In this document: one piece after another, positions 43,804-53,173 of the stretch | How the letters are laid out: every line of letters begins with the position of its first letter | Numbering within the stretch: position 1 is the stretch's first letter | NCBI GenBank assembly: GCA_021413845.1 | Contig: JAIOPP010000133.1 | Location: forward strand, 1 to 64,000 | DNA length: 64,000 bases | From: Planctomycetia bacterium | GTDB lineage: Bacteria > Planctomycetota > Planctomycetia > Pirellulales > PNKZ01 | Direction: 5' to 3' | Program-made: the position numbers and the translations under genes | The notes under the pieces: model-generated | Told to the model about the DNA's origin: nothing | Seen by the model: the letters and a program-made list of their open reading frames with translations, nothing else | The model's database searches: none

Positions 43804-45402
43804 ATGGAACGCTTTGCCCCTTTTCTTCTCAGCGTTTGGCGCGAAGCCTGCCGGCATATCGAAATCGGCGAGGCGGTGGCGCAATCCGCCCCGACGCTTT
43901 TTCAACGCACGCCGATCAATCTCGTGCTGATCCGCCGCTTCGATGCGGAACGACACACGCTCGAAACGATCGCCACCGGGGTTTGCCGCCCGTGCTCGCC
44001 ACCGCAGCAACATCGGCATCCGTTGACCGAACAACAATTCGCCGCCGTGCTCGCGTGGTGCGCTCGCAACACGCTGCTGCACGGCGATGCGCGGCGTCTC
44101 GACGAACTCCCCGCCGGCGTGCTGCCGGAAGATCTGGAAGGGGAGGTGATCATCGGTCCGTTGAACGCCGAGCATGGCCCGGTCGGTCTCGCGATCTTCG
44201 CGACGCAAGCGCCGCGGCATTTTCAAGACCGGCATCTCGAGATCGTGCAGCACTTGCTCGAACCTTTCACGGCTTGGATCGAAAACGATCGTCGTCAGCG
44301 CGAGCTGCGCGTGCTCCGCGAAGCGGCCGAGGCCGACAATCGGACCCTCCTCTCGAAGCTCGGACGGGCCGGCATCACCGACAAGATCGTCGGCGAAAAC
44401 ACCGGCTTGCGCGAAGCGATGCAGCGTGTGGAACAGGTCGCGCGCACCGACGTTCCGGTCTTGATTCTCGGCGAGTCGGGCTCCGGTAAAGAGGTCGTCG
44501 CCCGCGCGATTCACGAACGCTCGAATCGTGTGAAAGGGCCGTTTTTACGGGTCAATTGCGGTGCCATCTCCCCCGACTTGATCGACTCGGAATTGTTCGG
44601 ACACGAGAAAGGAAGCTTTACCGGTGCGGCAGGCCAACGCAAAGGTTGGTTCGAGCGAGCCGACGGCGGCACGCTCCTGCTCGATGAGTGCGGCGAGCTG
44701 ACGCCCGGCGCGCAAGTGCGGCTGCTTCGCGTGTTGCAAGACGGCACGTTCGAGCGCGTCGGCGGCGAGTCGCAGGTTACCGTGAACGTCCGGATCATCG
44801 CGGCTACGCATCGCAACTTGGAAGCGATGACGAAAGACGGCAGCTTCCGCCAAGACCTGTGGTATCGGCTGTCGGTGTTTCCGATGCGGCTGCCGGCGTT
44901 ACGAGAGCGCAAGACCGATATCGCGTCGATGGCGGCGCACTTTGCGCAGCGCTCGGCCCAGCGCCTCGGCATGCCGCTGCTGGCTTTGGAGCACGACGAC
45001 ATCGAGCGGTTGATCGCGTACCCCTGGCCGGGGAATGTTCGCGAGCTGGCCGCGGTGATCGAGCGAGCCGTGATCCTCGGCGAAGGGCGGCGCATCGACG
45101 TCGCGAAGGCGCTCGGGAATCAGCCGACGCTACCCGATCGGTCGTTGCCGGTAGTCGTGGAATCGCCGGAAGCGTCGCAAACGTATCCCTCCGTGCCGGC
45201 ACTGAACGGCAGCAAGTTTCCGACTTTAGACGAGGCGATGGCTTTGCATATCGAAGCGGCTTTGATAAGAACCCAGGGTCGGATCGAAGGGCCATTCGGA
45301 GCGGCACGGATTTTGCGGATAAATCCGCACACACTACGGGGGCGAATGCGAAATCTCGGGCTCGACTGGCAGCGGTTTCGCAACCCTCGCGACGGACTTT
45401 AA
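43804..45402 (+). CDS. Sigma-54 dependent transcriptional activator
   Basis: This 532-residue protein has a GAF-like sensor part (about residues 15-165), a linker, and an AAA+ domain with Walker A GESGSGKE (223-230), the sigma-54 contact loop GSFTGA (270-275, Ser instead of the usual Ala), Walker B LLLDE (291-295), and ATHRNLEAM and WPGNVREL. A Fis-type helix-turn-helix ends the protein (EGPFGAARILRINPHTLRGRMRNL). There is no response-regulator receiver domain, so the signal is probably a small molecule or protein acting on the GAF part. The sulfate transporter operon starts 206 bp downstream and is the likely target. Confidence 0.93.
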   Translation: MERFAPFLLSVWREACRHIEIGEAVAQSAPTLFQRTPINLVLIRRFDAERHTLETIATGVCRPCSPPQQHRHPLTEQQFAAVLAWCARNTLLHGDARRLDELPAGVLPEDLEGEVIIGPLNAEHGPVGLAIFATQAPRHFQDRHLEIVQHLLEPFTAWIENDRRQRELRVLREAAEADNRTLLSKLGRAGITDKIVGENTGLREAMQRVEQVARTDVPVLILGESGSGKEVVARAIHERSNRVKGPFLRVNCGAISPDLIDSELFGHEKGSFTGAAGQRKGWFERADGGTLLLDECGELTPGAQVRLLRVLQDGTFERVGGESQVTVNVRIIAATHRNLEAMTKDGSFRQDLWYRLSVFPMRLPALRERKTDIASMAAHFAQRSAQRLGMPLLALEHDDIERLIAYPWPGNVRELAAVIERAVILGEGRRIDVAKALGNQPTLPDRSLPVVVESPEASQTYPSVPALNGSKFPTLDEAMALHIEAALIRTQGRIEGPFGAARILRINPHTLRGRMRNLGLDWQRFRNPRDGL

Positions 45403-45455
45403 TTCGCTCCCTTGAGCTTTTCGACGCTCTGAGCCCTTCGACCACCGATGTCGAA

Positions 45456-45471
45456 CGGGCGCATTGTTGCG
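45456..45471 (+). promoter_or_regulatory. Weak candidate sigma-54 (-24/-12) promoter
   Basis: GG and GC are separated by ten bases (45457-45458 and 45469-45470), and the -12 side reads TTGC as expected; the -24 side fits only at GG. It lies about 140 bp before the sulfate-binding protein gene. A chance match is possible. Confidence 0.3.
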
Positions 45472-45536
45472 TTGTGCAACTCTCTTGTCGAAAACAATTT
45501 ACGCCAAAATCGTCAAGCTAGAAATCAATCATTACG

Positions 45537-45556
45537 ATAACGATCAACATAGTTAT
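45537..45556. promoter_or_regulatory. Candidate operator B, 8-4-8 inverted repeat
   Basis: ATAACGATCAACATAGTTAT has 8-base arms with one mismatch around a CAAC spacer, flanked by G and C that extend the pairing. Arm sequence and spacing resemble operator A at 43603-43622. It lies 52 bp before the binding-protein start codon. Confidence 0.45.
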
Positions 45557-45608
45557 CTAACCACTCACTCTTCTTTGTATTACGCCTTCCGTTAAAAGGG
45601 TCTCTTCG

Positions 45609-46688
45609 ATGTCAACCGGTTCGAGTCTTCTTAGCCTCTCGCGTCGTTCCCTGCTTTCGCTGGCCGGAGTGAGCTTCGTCGGCATGGCACTCTGCGGTTG
45701 CAGCGACTCGAAAACTACGCCGAGTGGCTCCGCCGGGGGCTCGGCCGCGAAGAAGGAAATCGAACTACTGAACGTGTCGTACGACCCGACGCGTGAACTT
45801 TGGAAGCAGATCAACGAAGCGTTCATCCCGAAATATGAGAAGGACAGCGGCAAGAAGCTGTCGATCAAGCAATCGCACGGCGGCTCGTCGAGCCAAGCTC
45901 GTTCCGTGATCGACGGCCTCGACGCCGATGTCGTCACGCTCGCCATCTGGCCCGACGTCGATCAGATCCGCAAGGCCGGCCTGATCGCCGAGGGTTGGGA
46001 AAAGCGACTCCCGAATCACTCGCTGCCGTACACGTCGACGATCGTTTTCGTGGTCCGCAAGGGAAACCCGAAGGGGATCAAAGACTGGGCCGATCTGATT
46101 CGTCCGGACGTGAAGGTCATCACGCCGAGCCCGAAGACCTCGGGCAACGGGAAGCTGAGCTTCATCGGAGCTTGGGGTTCGGTCACGACACGAGGCGGAA
46201 GCGCCGAAGACGCGCAGAAGTTCGTCAGCGCGCTCTATAAGAACGTGCCGGTTCTCGACTCGGGAGCTCGCGGCGCCACGGTCACGTTCGCGCAACGAGG
46301 CATCGGCGACGTCCACCTGACTTGGGAAAACGAAGCCCATTACGAAATCGCCGAAGCGAAGGGGGAACTCGAAATCATCAATCCGCCGGTGAGCGTGCTC
46401 GCCGAGCCGACCGTAGCTTGGGTCGATGCCAACGTCAAGAAGAAGGGAACGGCCGACATCGCCAAGGCCTATCTCGAATTCCTCTACACGCCGGAAGGCC
46501 AAGAGATCATCGCGAAGAACTACTATCGCCCTTCCGACAAAGAAGTGTTGCTGAAGCACGCGAAGTCTTTCCATCCGATCGAACTCTTCACGGTGGAGAA
46601 GGTCGCCGGCAGTTGGGATAAGGCGCAAGCCGAGTTCTTCGGCGAAGGAGCCGTCTTCGACAAGATCTATACTCCTGCGGCTAAGTAA
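45609..46688 (+). CDS. sbp: Sulfate ABC transporter substrate-binding lipoprotein
   Basis: This 359-residue protein has an N-terminal Arg pair, a hydrophobic run and the lipobox LCGC, so it is anchored as a lipoprotein rather than free in the periplasm as in E. coli. A Ser/Gly linker precedes the binding domain: LLNVSYDPTRELWKQIN, HGGSSSQARSVIDGLDADVVTLA, KTSGNGKLSFIGAWG and DVHLTWENEAH. These segments supply the backbone and Ser contacts that hold sulfate in the family. The three transporter genes follow directly (48 bp gap). Thiosulfate may also be bound. Confidence 0.93.
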   Translation: MSTGSSLLSLSRRSLLSLAGVSFVGMALCGCSDSKTTPSGSAGGSAAKKEIELLNVSYDPTRELWKQINEAFIPKYEKDSGKKLSIKQSHGGSSSQARSVIDGLDADVVTLAIWPDVDQIRKAGLIAEGWEKRLPNHSLPYTSTIVFVVRKGNPKGIKDWADLIRPDVKVITPSPKTSGNGKLSFIGAWGSVTTRGGSAEDAQKFVSALYKNVPVLDSGARGATVTFAQRGIGDVHLTWENEAHYEIAEAKGELEIINPPVSVLAEPTVAWVDANVKKKGTADIAKAYLEFLYTPEGQEIIAKNYYRPSDKEVLLKHAKSFHPIELFTVEKVAGSWDKAQAEFFGEGAVFDKIYTPAAK

Positions 46689-46735
46689 ATGCCTCGACCG
46701 CATCCTCCTCGCAACCGTACCAGCGGAGCGTCGTT

Positions 46736-47551
46736 ATGAGTCGTCGAGTCCTACCGGGATTCGGGGCGAGCTTAGGGTTCACGCTGACCTATCTCGGCGT
46801 GCTCCTGATCATCCCGTTGATCGCCTGTTTGATAAAAGTCAGCAGTCTGACTGCCGGCGAGTTTTGGGCGGCCGTGTGGACCGAGCGTACCCGCGCCGCC
46901 TATAGCTTCACATTCACGGCCTCGCTGCTTTCGGCGGTGGCGAGCGTCGTGCTGGGAATGCTCGTCGCGTGGGTGCTTGTGCGCTACGAGTTCTTCGGCA
47001 AGCAAGTGATCGACTCGCTGATCGACTTGCCGTTCGCGCTGCCGACGGCCGTCGCGGGCCTCGTGTATTCGAGCCTGTACGTCGAGAAGGGTTGGCTCGG
47101 CCAGTATTTGGTTCCGCTAGGAATCAAGGCCGCGTATACGCCGCTCGCCGTGGTCGTCGTGCTGACGTTCATCGGCTTGCCGTTCGTCGTCCGCGCGATT
47201 CAGCCGGTGCTGGAAACGATCGACGCCGACACGGAAGAAGCGGCCCACTTGCTCGGCGCCACCCGTTGGCAGACGTTCTATCGCATCATCTTGCCGACGT
47301 TGCTGCCGGCCGCGACGACCGGCTTCGCCCTGTCGTTCGCTCGCGCGTTGGGTGAATACGGCTCCGTGGTCTTCGTGTCGGGCAACCTGCCGTTCCAAAC
47401 GGAAATCGCGCCGGTGCTGATCGTGGCCCGCCTCGAACAAGCGAAGTATGCCGAAGCGACGGCGATCGCCGTGATGTTGCTCGCCATCTCCTTCGCGATG
47501 CTGGTGTTGATCAATTTGCTTGAGCGTTGGAACAACCGCCATGCAAACTAA
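46736..47551 (+). CDS. cysT: Sulfate ABC transporter permease CysT
   Basis: This 271-residue inner-membrane permease has six predicted spans and the EAA loop that contacts the ATPase: DTEEAAHLLGATRWQTFYRIILP followed by FALSFARALGEYGSVVFVSGNLP, which is the CysT (CysU) pattern. It forms a heterodimer with CysW to pass sulfate through the membrane. The 3' end overlaps the cysW start by 11 bases, indicating translational coupling. Confidence 0.94.
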   Translation: MSRRVLPGFGASLGFTLTYLGVLLIIPLIACLIKVSSLTAGEFWAAVWTERTRAAYSFTFTASLLSAVASVVLGMLVAWVLVRYEFFGKQVIDSLIDLPFALPTAVAGLVYSSLYVEKGWLGQYLVPLGIKAAYTPLAVVVVLTFIGLPFVVRAIQPVLETIDADTEEAAHLLGATRWQTFYRIILPTLLPAATTGFALSFARALGEYGSVVFVSGNLPFQTEIAPVLIVARLEQAKYAEATAIAVMLLAISFAMLVLINLLERWNNRHAN

Positions 47552-48512
47552 AAACCCCACAGCCCCGAACCCGATCGCCGCAACGACTAAGCCTTCGCCG
47601 GCGGTTGCGCCGGCGCCCGCGACCTTGCCGCGCAGCTCGCCGGTTCGCGATTCGACCGCGCGACACGATCCGCTCTGGGTCCGCATCCTGCTCATCGGCA
47701 GCGCGCTGGCCGTCGTCGGGGTGCTGATCGTGATTCCGGTCATCAGCGTGTTCTATCAAGCGTTCGCCGATGGTTGGTCGGTGTACTGGAAGAACCTCAC
47801 GCAAGATCCCGACACGACGCACGCGATCTTCCTTACGCTCATGGTCGCGCCGGTCGCCGTCGTCGCGAACGTCATCTTCGGTGTCGCCGCGGCTTGGGCG
47901 ATCGCGCGGTTTCGCTTTCCGGGCCGCACGCTCCTCACCGCGATGATCGACTTGCCGTTCTCGGTCTCGCCGATCGTCGCCGGCTTGATGATCTTGCTGA
48001 TCTTCGGACGCACCGGCTTCCTCGGGCCGTTCCTCATGGAGCACGACATCAAGATCGCGTTCGCCGTGCCGGGGCTGATCCTCGCGACGACGTTCGTGAC
48101 GATGCCGTTCGTCGTGCGGGAACTGCTCCCCGTGATGGAGGCGATCGGCAGCGAAGAAGAAACCGCCGCCGTGAGCCTGGGGGCCAACGGCTGGCAACTG
48201 TTTTGGCGCGTGACCGTGCCGAATATCAAATGGGGCTTGCTCTACGGCATCATCCTTTGCAATGCCCGCGCGATGGGTGAGTTCGGCGCCGTGTACGTCG
48301 TGTCGGGCCATATCGCCGGCCGGACCGATACGATGCCGTTGCGGGTTGAAAAACTGTTTCAAGAATCCAACAATCCGGGCTCGTTCGCCGTCGCCTCGGT
48401 GCTGACGCTCTTGGCCTTAGTCACGCTCACGATCAAAGTCGTTCTCGAACGAAAAACCAAACGCGATTTGGCCGAAGCGGCCGAAATGCGCAACGTAGGG
48501 GGAGAAGCATGA
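47541..48512 (+). CDS. cysW: Sulfate ABC transporter permease CysW
   Basis: The 323-residue protein starts at the ATG at 47541, overlapping cysT by 11 bases. A Pro/Ala-rich cytoplasmic N-terminus of about 45 residues is longer than in E. coli CysW. Six spans follow, with the EAA loop [28 protein letters not shown] and [26 protein letters not shown], which are typical of CysW. It pairs with CysT. The stop overlaps the cysA start (ATGA). Confidence 0.94.
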   Translation: MQTKNPTAPNPIAATTKPSPAVAPAPATLPRSSPVRDSTARHDPLWVRILLIGSALAVVGVLIVIPVISVFYQAFADGWSVYWKNLTQDPDTTHAIFLTLMVAPVAVVANVIFGVAAAWAIARFRFPGRTLLTAMIDLPFSVSPIVAGLMILLIFGRTGFLGPFLMEHDIKIAFAVPGLILATTFVTMPFVVRELLPVMEAIGSEEETAAVSLGANGWQLFWRVTVPNIKWGLLYGIILCNARAMGEFGAVYVVSGHIAGRTDTMPLRVEKLFQESNNPGSFAVASVLTLLALVTLTIKVVLERKTKRDLAEAAEMRNVGGEA

Positions 48513-49567
48513 GCATCCGAATTTCCAACGTCGGCAAACGCTTCGGCAATTTCACCGCGCTCGAGAACGTCTCGCTCGACATCACCAACGGCTCGCTTCT
48601 CGCCTTGCTCGGGCCCTCGGGCTCCGGCAAGACCACGCTGCTGCGCATCATCGCCGGGCTCGAATCGGCCGACGGCGGCACGGTGCTCTATCACGACGAA
48701 GACGTCACACATCGCTCGGCTCGCGATCGCAACGTCGGCTTCGTGTTTCAACACTACGCTCTCTTCCGCCACATGAGCGTGTTCGAGAACATCGCGTTCG
48801 GCCTGCGCGTGCGCAAGACCCCGAAGGCCGAGATCACGCGCCGGGTCGACGAGCTCATTCATCTCGTTCGGCTCAGCGGCATGGAACGTCGTTTCCCTTC
48901 GCAACTGTCGGGAGGCCAGCGGCAGCGCGTGGCGCTCGCGCGTGCGCTAGCGATCCGTCCGCAAGTGCTGCTGCTCGACGAGCCGTTCGGCGCGCTCGAT
49001 GCCAAGGTGCGGCAAGAGCTTCGCCAATGGCTTCGTCGCCTGCACGACGAGATCGGCATGACGAGCGTCTTCGTGACACATGACCAAGAAGAAGCGTTCG
49101 AGGTCGCCGACAAGGTCGTGGTGATGAACAAAGGCAAAGTCGAGCAAGTCGGCACGCCGCGCGAAGTGTTCGATCATCCGGCGAACCCGTTCGTGATGGA
49201 CTTCCTGGGCAACGTCAACGTCTTCAGCGGGCGTGTGCAAAACGGCAAGGCCTCGTGGGGAGGAATGGAAGTCGAGTATCCCGACTATCCGCACGGCGAA
49301 TCGCGCGAAGCGACGGTTTACGTCCGACCGCACGAGCTCGACATCGAGCGCTACGCGGTGAGCGAGAAGGCAATTCGGATCACGGTCGAGCGCGTGAATC
49401 CGACCGGTTCCGTCGCGAAGGTCTACGGCGTGTCGCTCGACTACGGCTCGTCGGTGCATGTCGAGCTGACGCCCGACCGCTACGCCGAGTTGAATCTCCA
49501 AGAGGGCGAGATCGTGTTCGTGGCCCCGCGCCGCGTGCGCGTGTTCCTGCCGGAATACAGCATCTAG
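48509..49567 (+). CDS. cysA: Sulfate ABC transporter ATP-binding protein CysA
   Basis: This 352-residue ATPase has Walker [10 protein letters not shown], the signature [15 protein letters not shown], Walker [13 protein letters not shown] and the switch His in FVTHDQEEA. The C-terminal about 120 residues form a TOBE-type regulatory domain ([21 protein letters not shown]). It powers sulfate uptake through CysT and CysW. The gene is coupled to cysW by a four-base overlap and ends the transporter operon; two hairpins without T runs follow at 49633-49675. Confidence 0.95.
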   Translation: MSIRISNVGKRFGNFTALENVSLDITNGSLLALLGPSGSGKTTLLRIIAGLESADGGTVLYHDEDVTHRSARDRNVGFVFQHYALFRHMSVFENIAFGLRVRKTPKAEITRRVDELIHLVRLSGMERRFPSQLSGGQRQRVALARALAIRPQVLLLDEPFGALDAKVRQELRQWLRRLHDEIGMTSVFVTHDQEEAFEVADKVVVMNKGKVEQVGTPREVFDHPANPFVMDFLGNVNVFSGRVQNGKASWGGMEVEYPDYPHGESREATVYVRPHELDIERYAVSEKAIRITVERVNPTGSVAKVYGVSLDYGSSVHVELTPDRYAELNLQEGEIVFVAPRRVRVFLPEYSI

Positions 49568-49632
49568 CACTGCCGGCGGCATTGCGTAACTTCGCCGACC
49601 GTTAAGGTCGCTGCGCATATTCTTCTAAGCCG

Positions 49633-49675
49633 CAACATCTTGTTGCCTAGGGCTTTGCGCACCCAGTTGCGCAAG
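49633..49675. repeat. Two small hairpins after cysA
   Basis: GCAACA-TCT-TGTTGC (49633-49647) and TTGCGCA-CCCAGT-TGCGCAA (49656-49675, counting loop) lie in the 273 bp gap between cysA and the porin gene. Neither is followed by a T run, so they may be transcript-stabilising structures rather than classic terminators. Confidence 0.45.
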
Positions 49676-49840
49676 AAATCGGTCGCGACAATTTCAGCAT
49701 TTATGGCGATTTTTCCCCTTCTAACGTGCCTGAAATGACGATTCCAACGAATACGAGAGCATAGCTCGGCGCAAGGAAGCGTCGGCATGCGATCCGGGGC
49801 GCGGACGCGAGTTCGCCGTATTCACCAAGGAGGGCAGGTC

Positions 49841-51661
49841 ATGGGAGGCCAGTTCCCTCGCCGCAGTTCAACTGCGGCGAGTCGACGACTGCGATCTTTC
49901 CACCGACGGCAAATCAGCCGAGGTCTTCTTTTCATTACGTTTATCTCGACGGTCGCCGCCGTCGTTCCAGGCCAAGCCCAAACGCAGGCCCTTTCGTCCG
50001 CTTCCGAGTCTGCAGTCGTCGATCCATTCCTCGCGCAGCAATCGGCCTCCGCGCCGGCGACCATGCCGCCGCTGCCGGTGCCGCAATACGCGCAGCCGCC
50101 GGTCGAGCCGAAGTTAGAAGAGGTCGCGAACCGCGTGGCGCCGACGGCTCCCGCTCGGCCGATCTTCTTCGCCGCGCCGCAAGATGGGCCGACGATCGCC
50201 AACGACGGCCCGGTCGATCTCGCAGCGTACGTCGCCCCGCCGCCGGTCCCGACGCCCGGCAGCCCGGAAGACTACATCAAGAAACTCGAAGCGCGCTTGG
50301 GCGACGTCGAAGGTCGCCTGAAGAAGCGCGACGAAGCCGATAAGACGGCAGCCGCCAAGAAAGCTTCCGAAGAGTATCCTTCGTGGAAGATCACCGGCTT
50401 CACCCAGCTCGACGGTTGCTGGTTCGATCAAGATCCGAACAGCATCGCCACGGTCGGCAACGGCCAAGACGGCATCGGCTTCCGCCGCGCACGTTTCGCG
50501 GTCGTCGGCAAGGTCGCCGAATTCACCAACTACATGTTCGAGTTCGACTTCGCCACGGCCGGCCACCCGAGTTTCTTCGACGTCTGGGTCGAGCAAGGCA
50601 ACTTGCCGCTGCTCGGCACAGTGCGCGGCGGGCAATACTGCCAACCATTCAGCGTCGACGCTTTGACCGGCTTCCGCAACCTGACGTTTCTCGAACGGTC
50701 GTTGCCGTTCCTTTCGTTCGTGCCGTTCCGACGCGTCGGCGTGATGAGCTACAACTCGAACGAAGATCAAACGACGACTTGGGCCGCGAGCGTGTTCAAA
50801 ACCGGCGGCTTCAACAACGCCCCGCTCGGCGACGACCGCTTCGCGACCGACATCGGCGATTCGGGCGGCTATTCGTTCTCGTCGCGTGCCACGCACTTGC
50901 TCTACTACGATGAGCATGCCGGCGATCGCTATCTCTGGACGATCGGTTCTTCGTACGACTTCAGCCGACTCTCGGCCAATACGGCGGCCGGCAGCAACTC
51001 GAACATTCCTTACTATCAAGCCCGTACGACGCCGGAATTCGGACCGATCGGCAACACCGAGACTTCGCAAGCCTTCGGGCAAGCGTTTGCCTCGACGCCG
51101 ATCTTCGCCGATACCGGTCGGTATCGCGCCGACAACTTCCAGATCTACGGTTTGGAAACGGTTTATCAGGCCGGGCCGCTCGGGTTCACGTCCGAATTCA
51201 TGGCGACGCTCGTCGACAGCTCGCGAGGTTCGGTCTTCTATCACGGTGCTTACGCTCAAGTGGCGTATCGCCTCACCGGCGAACATCGCGTGTTCGACAA
51301 GAAGACCGCGACGCTCGGCAAGATCATTCCGTACTCCGACTTCTTCTCGCTGACGAAAGGTCAGCGCGGAATTCACGGCTGGGGTGCTTGGGAAATCGCG
51401 GCTCGTTGGTCGTATGTCGATCTCAATAACCCGTCGAAGCTCAACGGCACGTATCTTCCCGCCCCGCAAAGCGGAAGCACCACGGCCGCCTCGAACGGCA
51501 ACGGCGCCGGTTTGCTCCAAGATTCAACCGTCGGCCTCACGTGGTTTCTCAATACCTACACGAAGGTTCAGTTCAACTGGATCCACGCGATGCTCGACAA
51601 CCAAGTGCGCGGCAACAGCGCCGCCGACTTGTTCGTGACGCGATTGCAAGTCGACTTCTGA
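49841..51661 (+). CDS. OprP/OprO-like outer-membrane porin
   Basis: The 606-residue protein starts at the ATG at 49841 because AAGGAGGG precedes it; an in-frame ATG at 49787 lacks such a site. A long basic N-region and a hydrophobic run (GLLFITFISTVAAVVPGQAQ) give export. A Pro/Ala-rich stretch and a coiled-coil (EDYIKKLEARLGDVEGRLKKRDEADK, about residues 145-170) come before the barrel. The barrel (WKITGFTQLDGCWF... to the terminal RLQVDF) matches the phosphate-selective porin O/P family. OprP-type porins pass anions, so a link with the preceding sulfate transporter genes is attractive but inferred. Confidence 0.88.
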   Translation: MGGQFPRRSSTAASRRLRSFHRRQISRGLLFITFISTVAAVVPGQAQTQALSSASESAVVDPFLAQQSASAPATMPPLPVPQYAQPPVEPKLEEVANRVAPTAPARPIFFAAPQDGPTIANDGPVDLAAYVAPPPVPTPGSPEDYIKKLEARLGDVEGRLKKRDEADKTAAAKKASEEYPSWKITGFTQLDGCWFDQDPNSIATVGNGQDGIGFRRARFAVVGKVAEFTNYMFEFDFATAGHPSFFDVWVEQGNLPLLGTVRGGQYCQPFSVDALTGFRNLTFLERSLPFLSFVPFRRVGVMSYNSNEDQTTTWAASVFKTGGFNNAPLGDDRFATDIGDSGGYSFSSRATHLLYYDEHAGDRYLWTIGSSYDFSRLSANTAAGSNSNIPYYQARTTPEFGPIGNTETSQAFGQAFASTPIFADTGRYRADNFQIYGLETVYQAGPLGFTSEFMATLVDSSRGSVFYHGAYAQVAYRLTGEHRVFDKKTATLGKIIPYSDFFSLTKGQRGIHGWGAWEIAARWSYVDLNNPSKLNGTYLPAPQSGSTTAASNGNGAGLLQDSTVGLTWFLNTYTKVQFNWIHAMLDNQVRGNSAADLFVTRLQVDF

Positions 51662-51694
51662 TCCGAAAAAGAGTTCGCCGCTACGATCTCGCAA

Positions 51695-51732
51695 CGGCCG
51701 GCCTTCACGCATCTGGCGATGAAGGCCGGCCG
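51695..51732. terminator. Strong GC hairpin after the porin gene
   Basis: CGGCCGGCCTTCA pairs with TGAAGGCCGGCCG around a 12-base loop, 34 bp after the porin stop. There is no T run, so it may need Rho or act as a 3' stabiliser. Confidence 0.5.
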
Positions 51733-51841
51733 CTTGCGTTGACGAGCGGGAAGCAAATGCTAGACCCGCTCCGCAGGCGACCGCATAATACGTCTCCGCA
51801 GTTCGCGCCATCCGCGCTCTCACGCCGAGGAGACCCCGCCC

Positions 51842-53029
51842 ATGCCTCGCTTCTTGTCTTGCGCCGTTCTCATTGGTTTGCACTTGATGCCGCTCTTGGC
51901 GACGACCCCGGCCGCGGCTCAGGTCGCTTCTCAGGCCGTCGCCGCGAAAGACGATGTGTGGTCGAAAGTCGCGCCGCATTGCCGGCCGCCGCAGGAATAC
52001 GTGGGCGACCTCGGCAACTACCGCTCGCCGCTCGAGCGCGACGACGGCACACGCGTCGCCTCCGCCGCCGAGTGGCCGGCGCGGCGCGGCGAGATCGAAG
52101 CGAAGTGGTGGAAGCTGCTCGGCGGCAAACCGGAGCCGATCGCGAAGCCGAAGGTCGAGTATCTCGACAAGGAACGCCGCGAGAACTTCACGCAGCAACA
52201 CGTCCATGTCGAGGTCGGCCCGAACGGTCGGATGGCCGACGGCTATCTGCTGACCCCCGACGGCACGGGCCCCTTCCCTGCCGTTTTCATTCCGTTCTAC
52301 GAACCGCAATCGAGCATCGGCCTCGGCAAGCCCGACACGCTCGGCGCGATCGACTTCGGCGTGCAGCTCACGCGGCGCGGGTTCGTCACGCTTTCGATCG
52401 CCACGCCCGGCACGCTCGCCGAGCCGCAGGCGGATGTTCGGAAGCTGCTCGTCGATATCGGCAACCAGCTCAAGCTGCAACCGCTCGGCTATCTCGCCTC
52501 GGTCGCCGCGAACTGCCATACGGCACTCGCGCAGTTGCCGAACGTCGACCCGCAACGGATCGGCATCGTCGGCCATTCGTACGGCGGCAAGTGGTCGATG
52601 TTCGGCTCCTGTCTCGACGCGCGTTATGCCTGCGCCGTGTGGGTCGATCCGGGCATCGTGTTCGACGAAACCAACGGCAACGTCAACTATTGGGAACCGT
52701 GGTACCTCGGTTGGGACGGAGGACCGCAACGCCCGCGCGGCATCCCGACGGCCGAGAAGCCGCGGACGGGCCTTTATAAACAGCTCTACGAAAACAACAG
52801 CCGCGAAATGCTCGAGCTCCACGCCCTGATGGCCGGCCGCCCGATGCTCGACTCCGGCGGCAGCGAAGACCCGCCGAAAAACTGGCGCGCGTTGAACCAC
52901 TTGATCGCGGTGAACAAACTACTCGGCAAAGAAAACCTAGCCGCGATGACGAACCGCCCGCTGCATAGACCGACCCCGGAAGCCGCGGCCGTGATCTATG
53001 CGTTTTTCGAGCATCACTTGAAGAAGTGA
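51842..53029 (+). CDS. Exported alpha/beta hydrolase, dienelactone hydrolase-like
   Basis: This 395-residue protein has a signal peptide ending at PAAAQV. The hydrolase domain shows VFIPFYEPQSS, the nucleophile elbow GHSYGG (Ser246), and a likely acid in WVDPGIVFD. The His that should close the triad may lie near ALNHLIAVN or in the HHLKK tail. The protein resembles planctomycete esterases annotated as dienelactone hydrolase or acetyl xylan esterase, which deacylate plant or algal polymers. It stands alone, with convergent hairpin repeats downstream. Confidence 0.82.
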   Translation: MPRFLSCAVLIGLHLMPLLATTPAAAQVASQAVAAKDDVWSKVAPHCRPPQEYVGDLGNYRSPLERDDGTRVASAAEWPARRGEIEAKWWKLLGGKPEPIAKPKVEYLDKERRENFTQQHVHVEVGPNGRMADGYLLTPDGTGPFPAVFIPFYEPQSSIGLGKPDTLGAIDFGVQLTRRGFVTLSIATPGTLAEPQADVRKLLVDIGNQLKLQPLGYLASVAANCHTALAQLPNVDPQRIGIVGHSYGGKWSMFGSCLDARYACAVWVDPGIVFDETNGNVNYWEPWYLGWDGGPQRPRGIPTAEKPRTGLYKQLYENNSREMLELHALMAGRPMLDSGGSEDPPKNWRALNHLIAVNKLLGKENLAAMTNRPLHRPTPEAAAVIYAFFEHHLKK

Positions 53030-53173
53030 GGGGCGGGCGTGCTTGGTTCGTCGTGCTTAGTTCTTAGTTCGTCGTTGACTACGATGCCGGAAGTCGCGTA
53101 GCGACGGCCTCGACGGTAGCCGTGGATTTCAATCCACGGAAGCTCGATAACGCGAAGCCGATTCGCAATCAAT
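53030..53173. other. Convergent intergenic sequence with a GTAG hairpin
   Basis: Left part of the 306 bp convergent gap. It holds GTAG followed directly by the perfect 9-2-9 hairpin CCGTGGATTTCAATCCACGG (53114-53137), which has the layout of a RAYT-type REP unit with a different stem from the copies at 17 kb. No coding sequence is visible. Confidence 0.5.

Noticed and set aside
49656-49675. Intrinsic terminator after cysA
   Set aside because: The stem is only 7 bp and no T run follows, so it was listed as a hairpin only.
51541-52779. Plus-strand open frame of 412 codons overlapping the porin end and the hydrolase gene
   Set aside because: Very Arg-rich and out of frame with two clearly real genes on the same strand.
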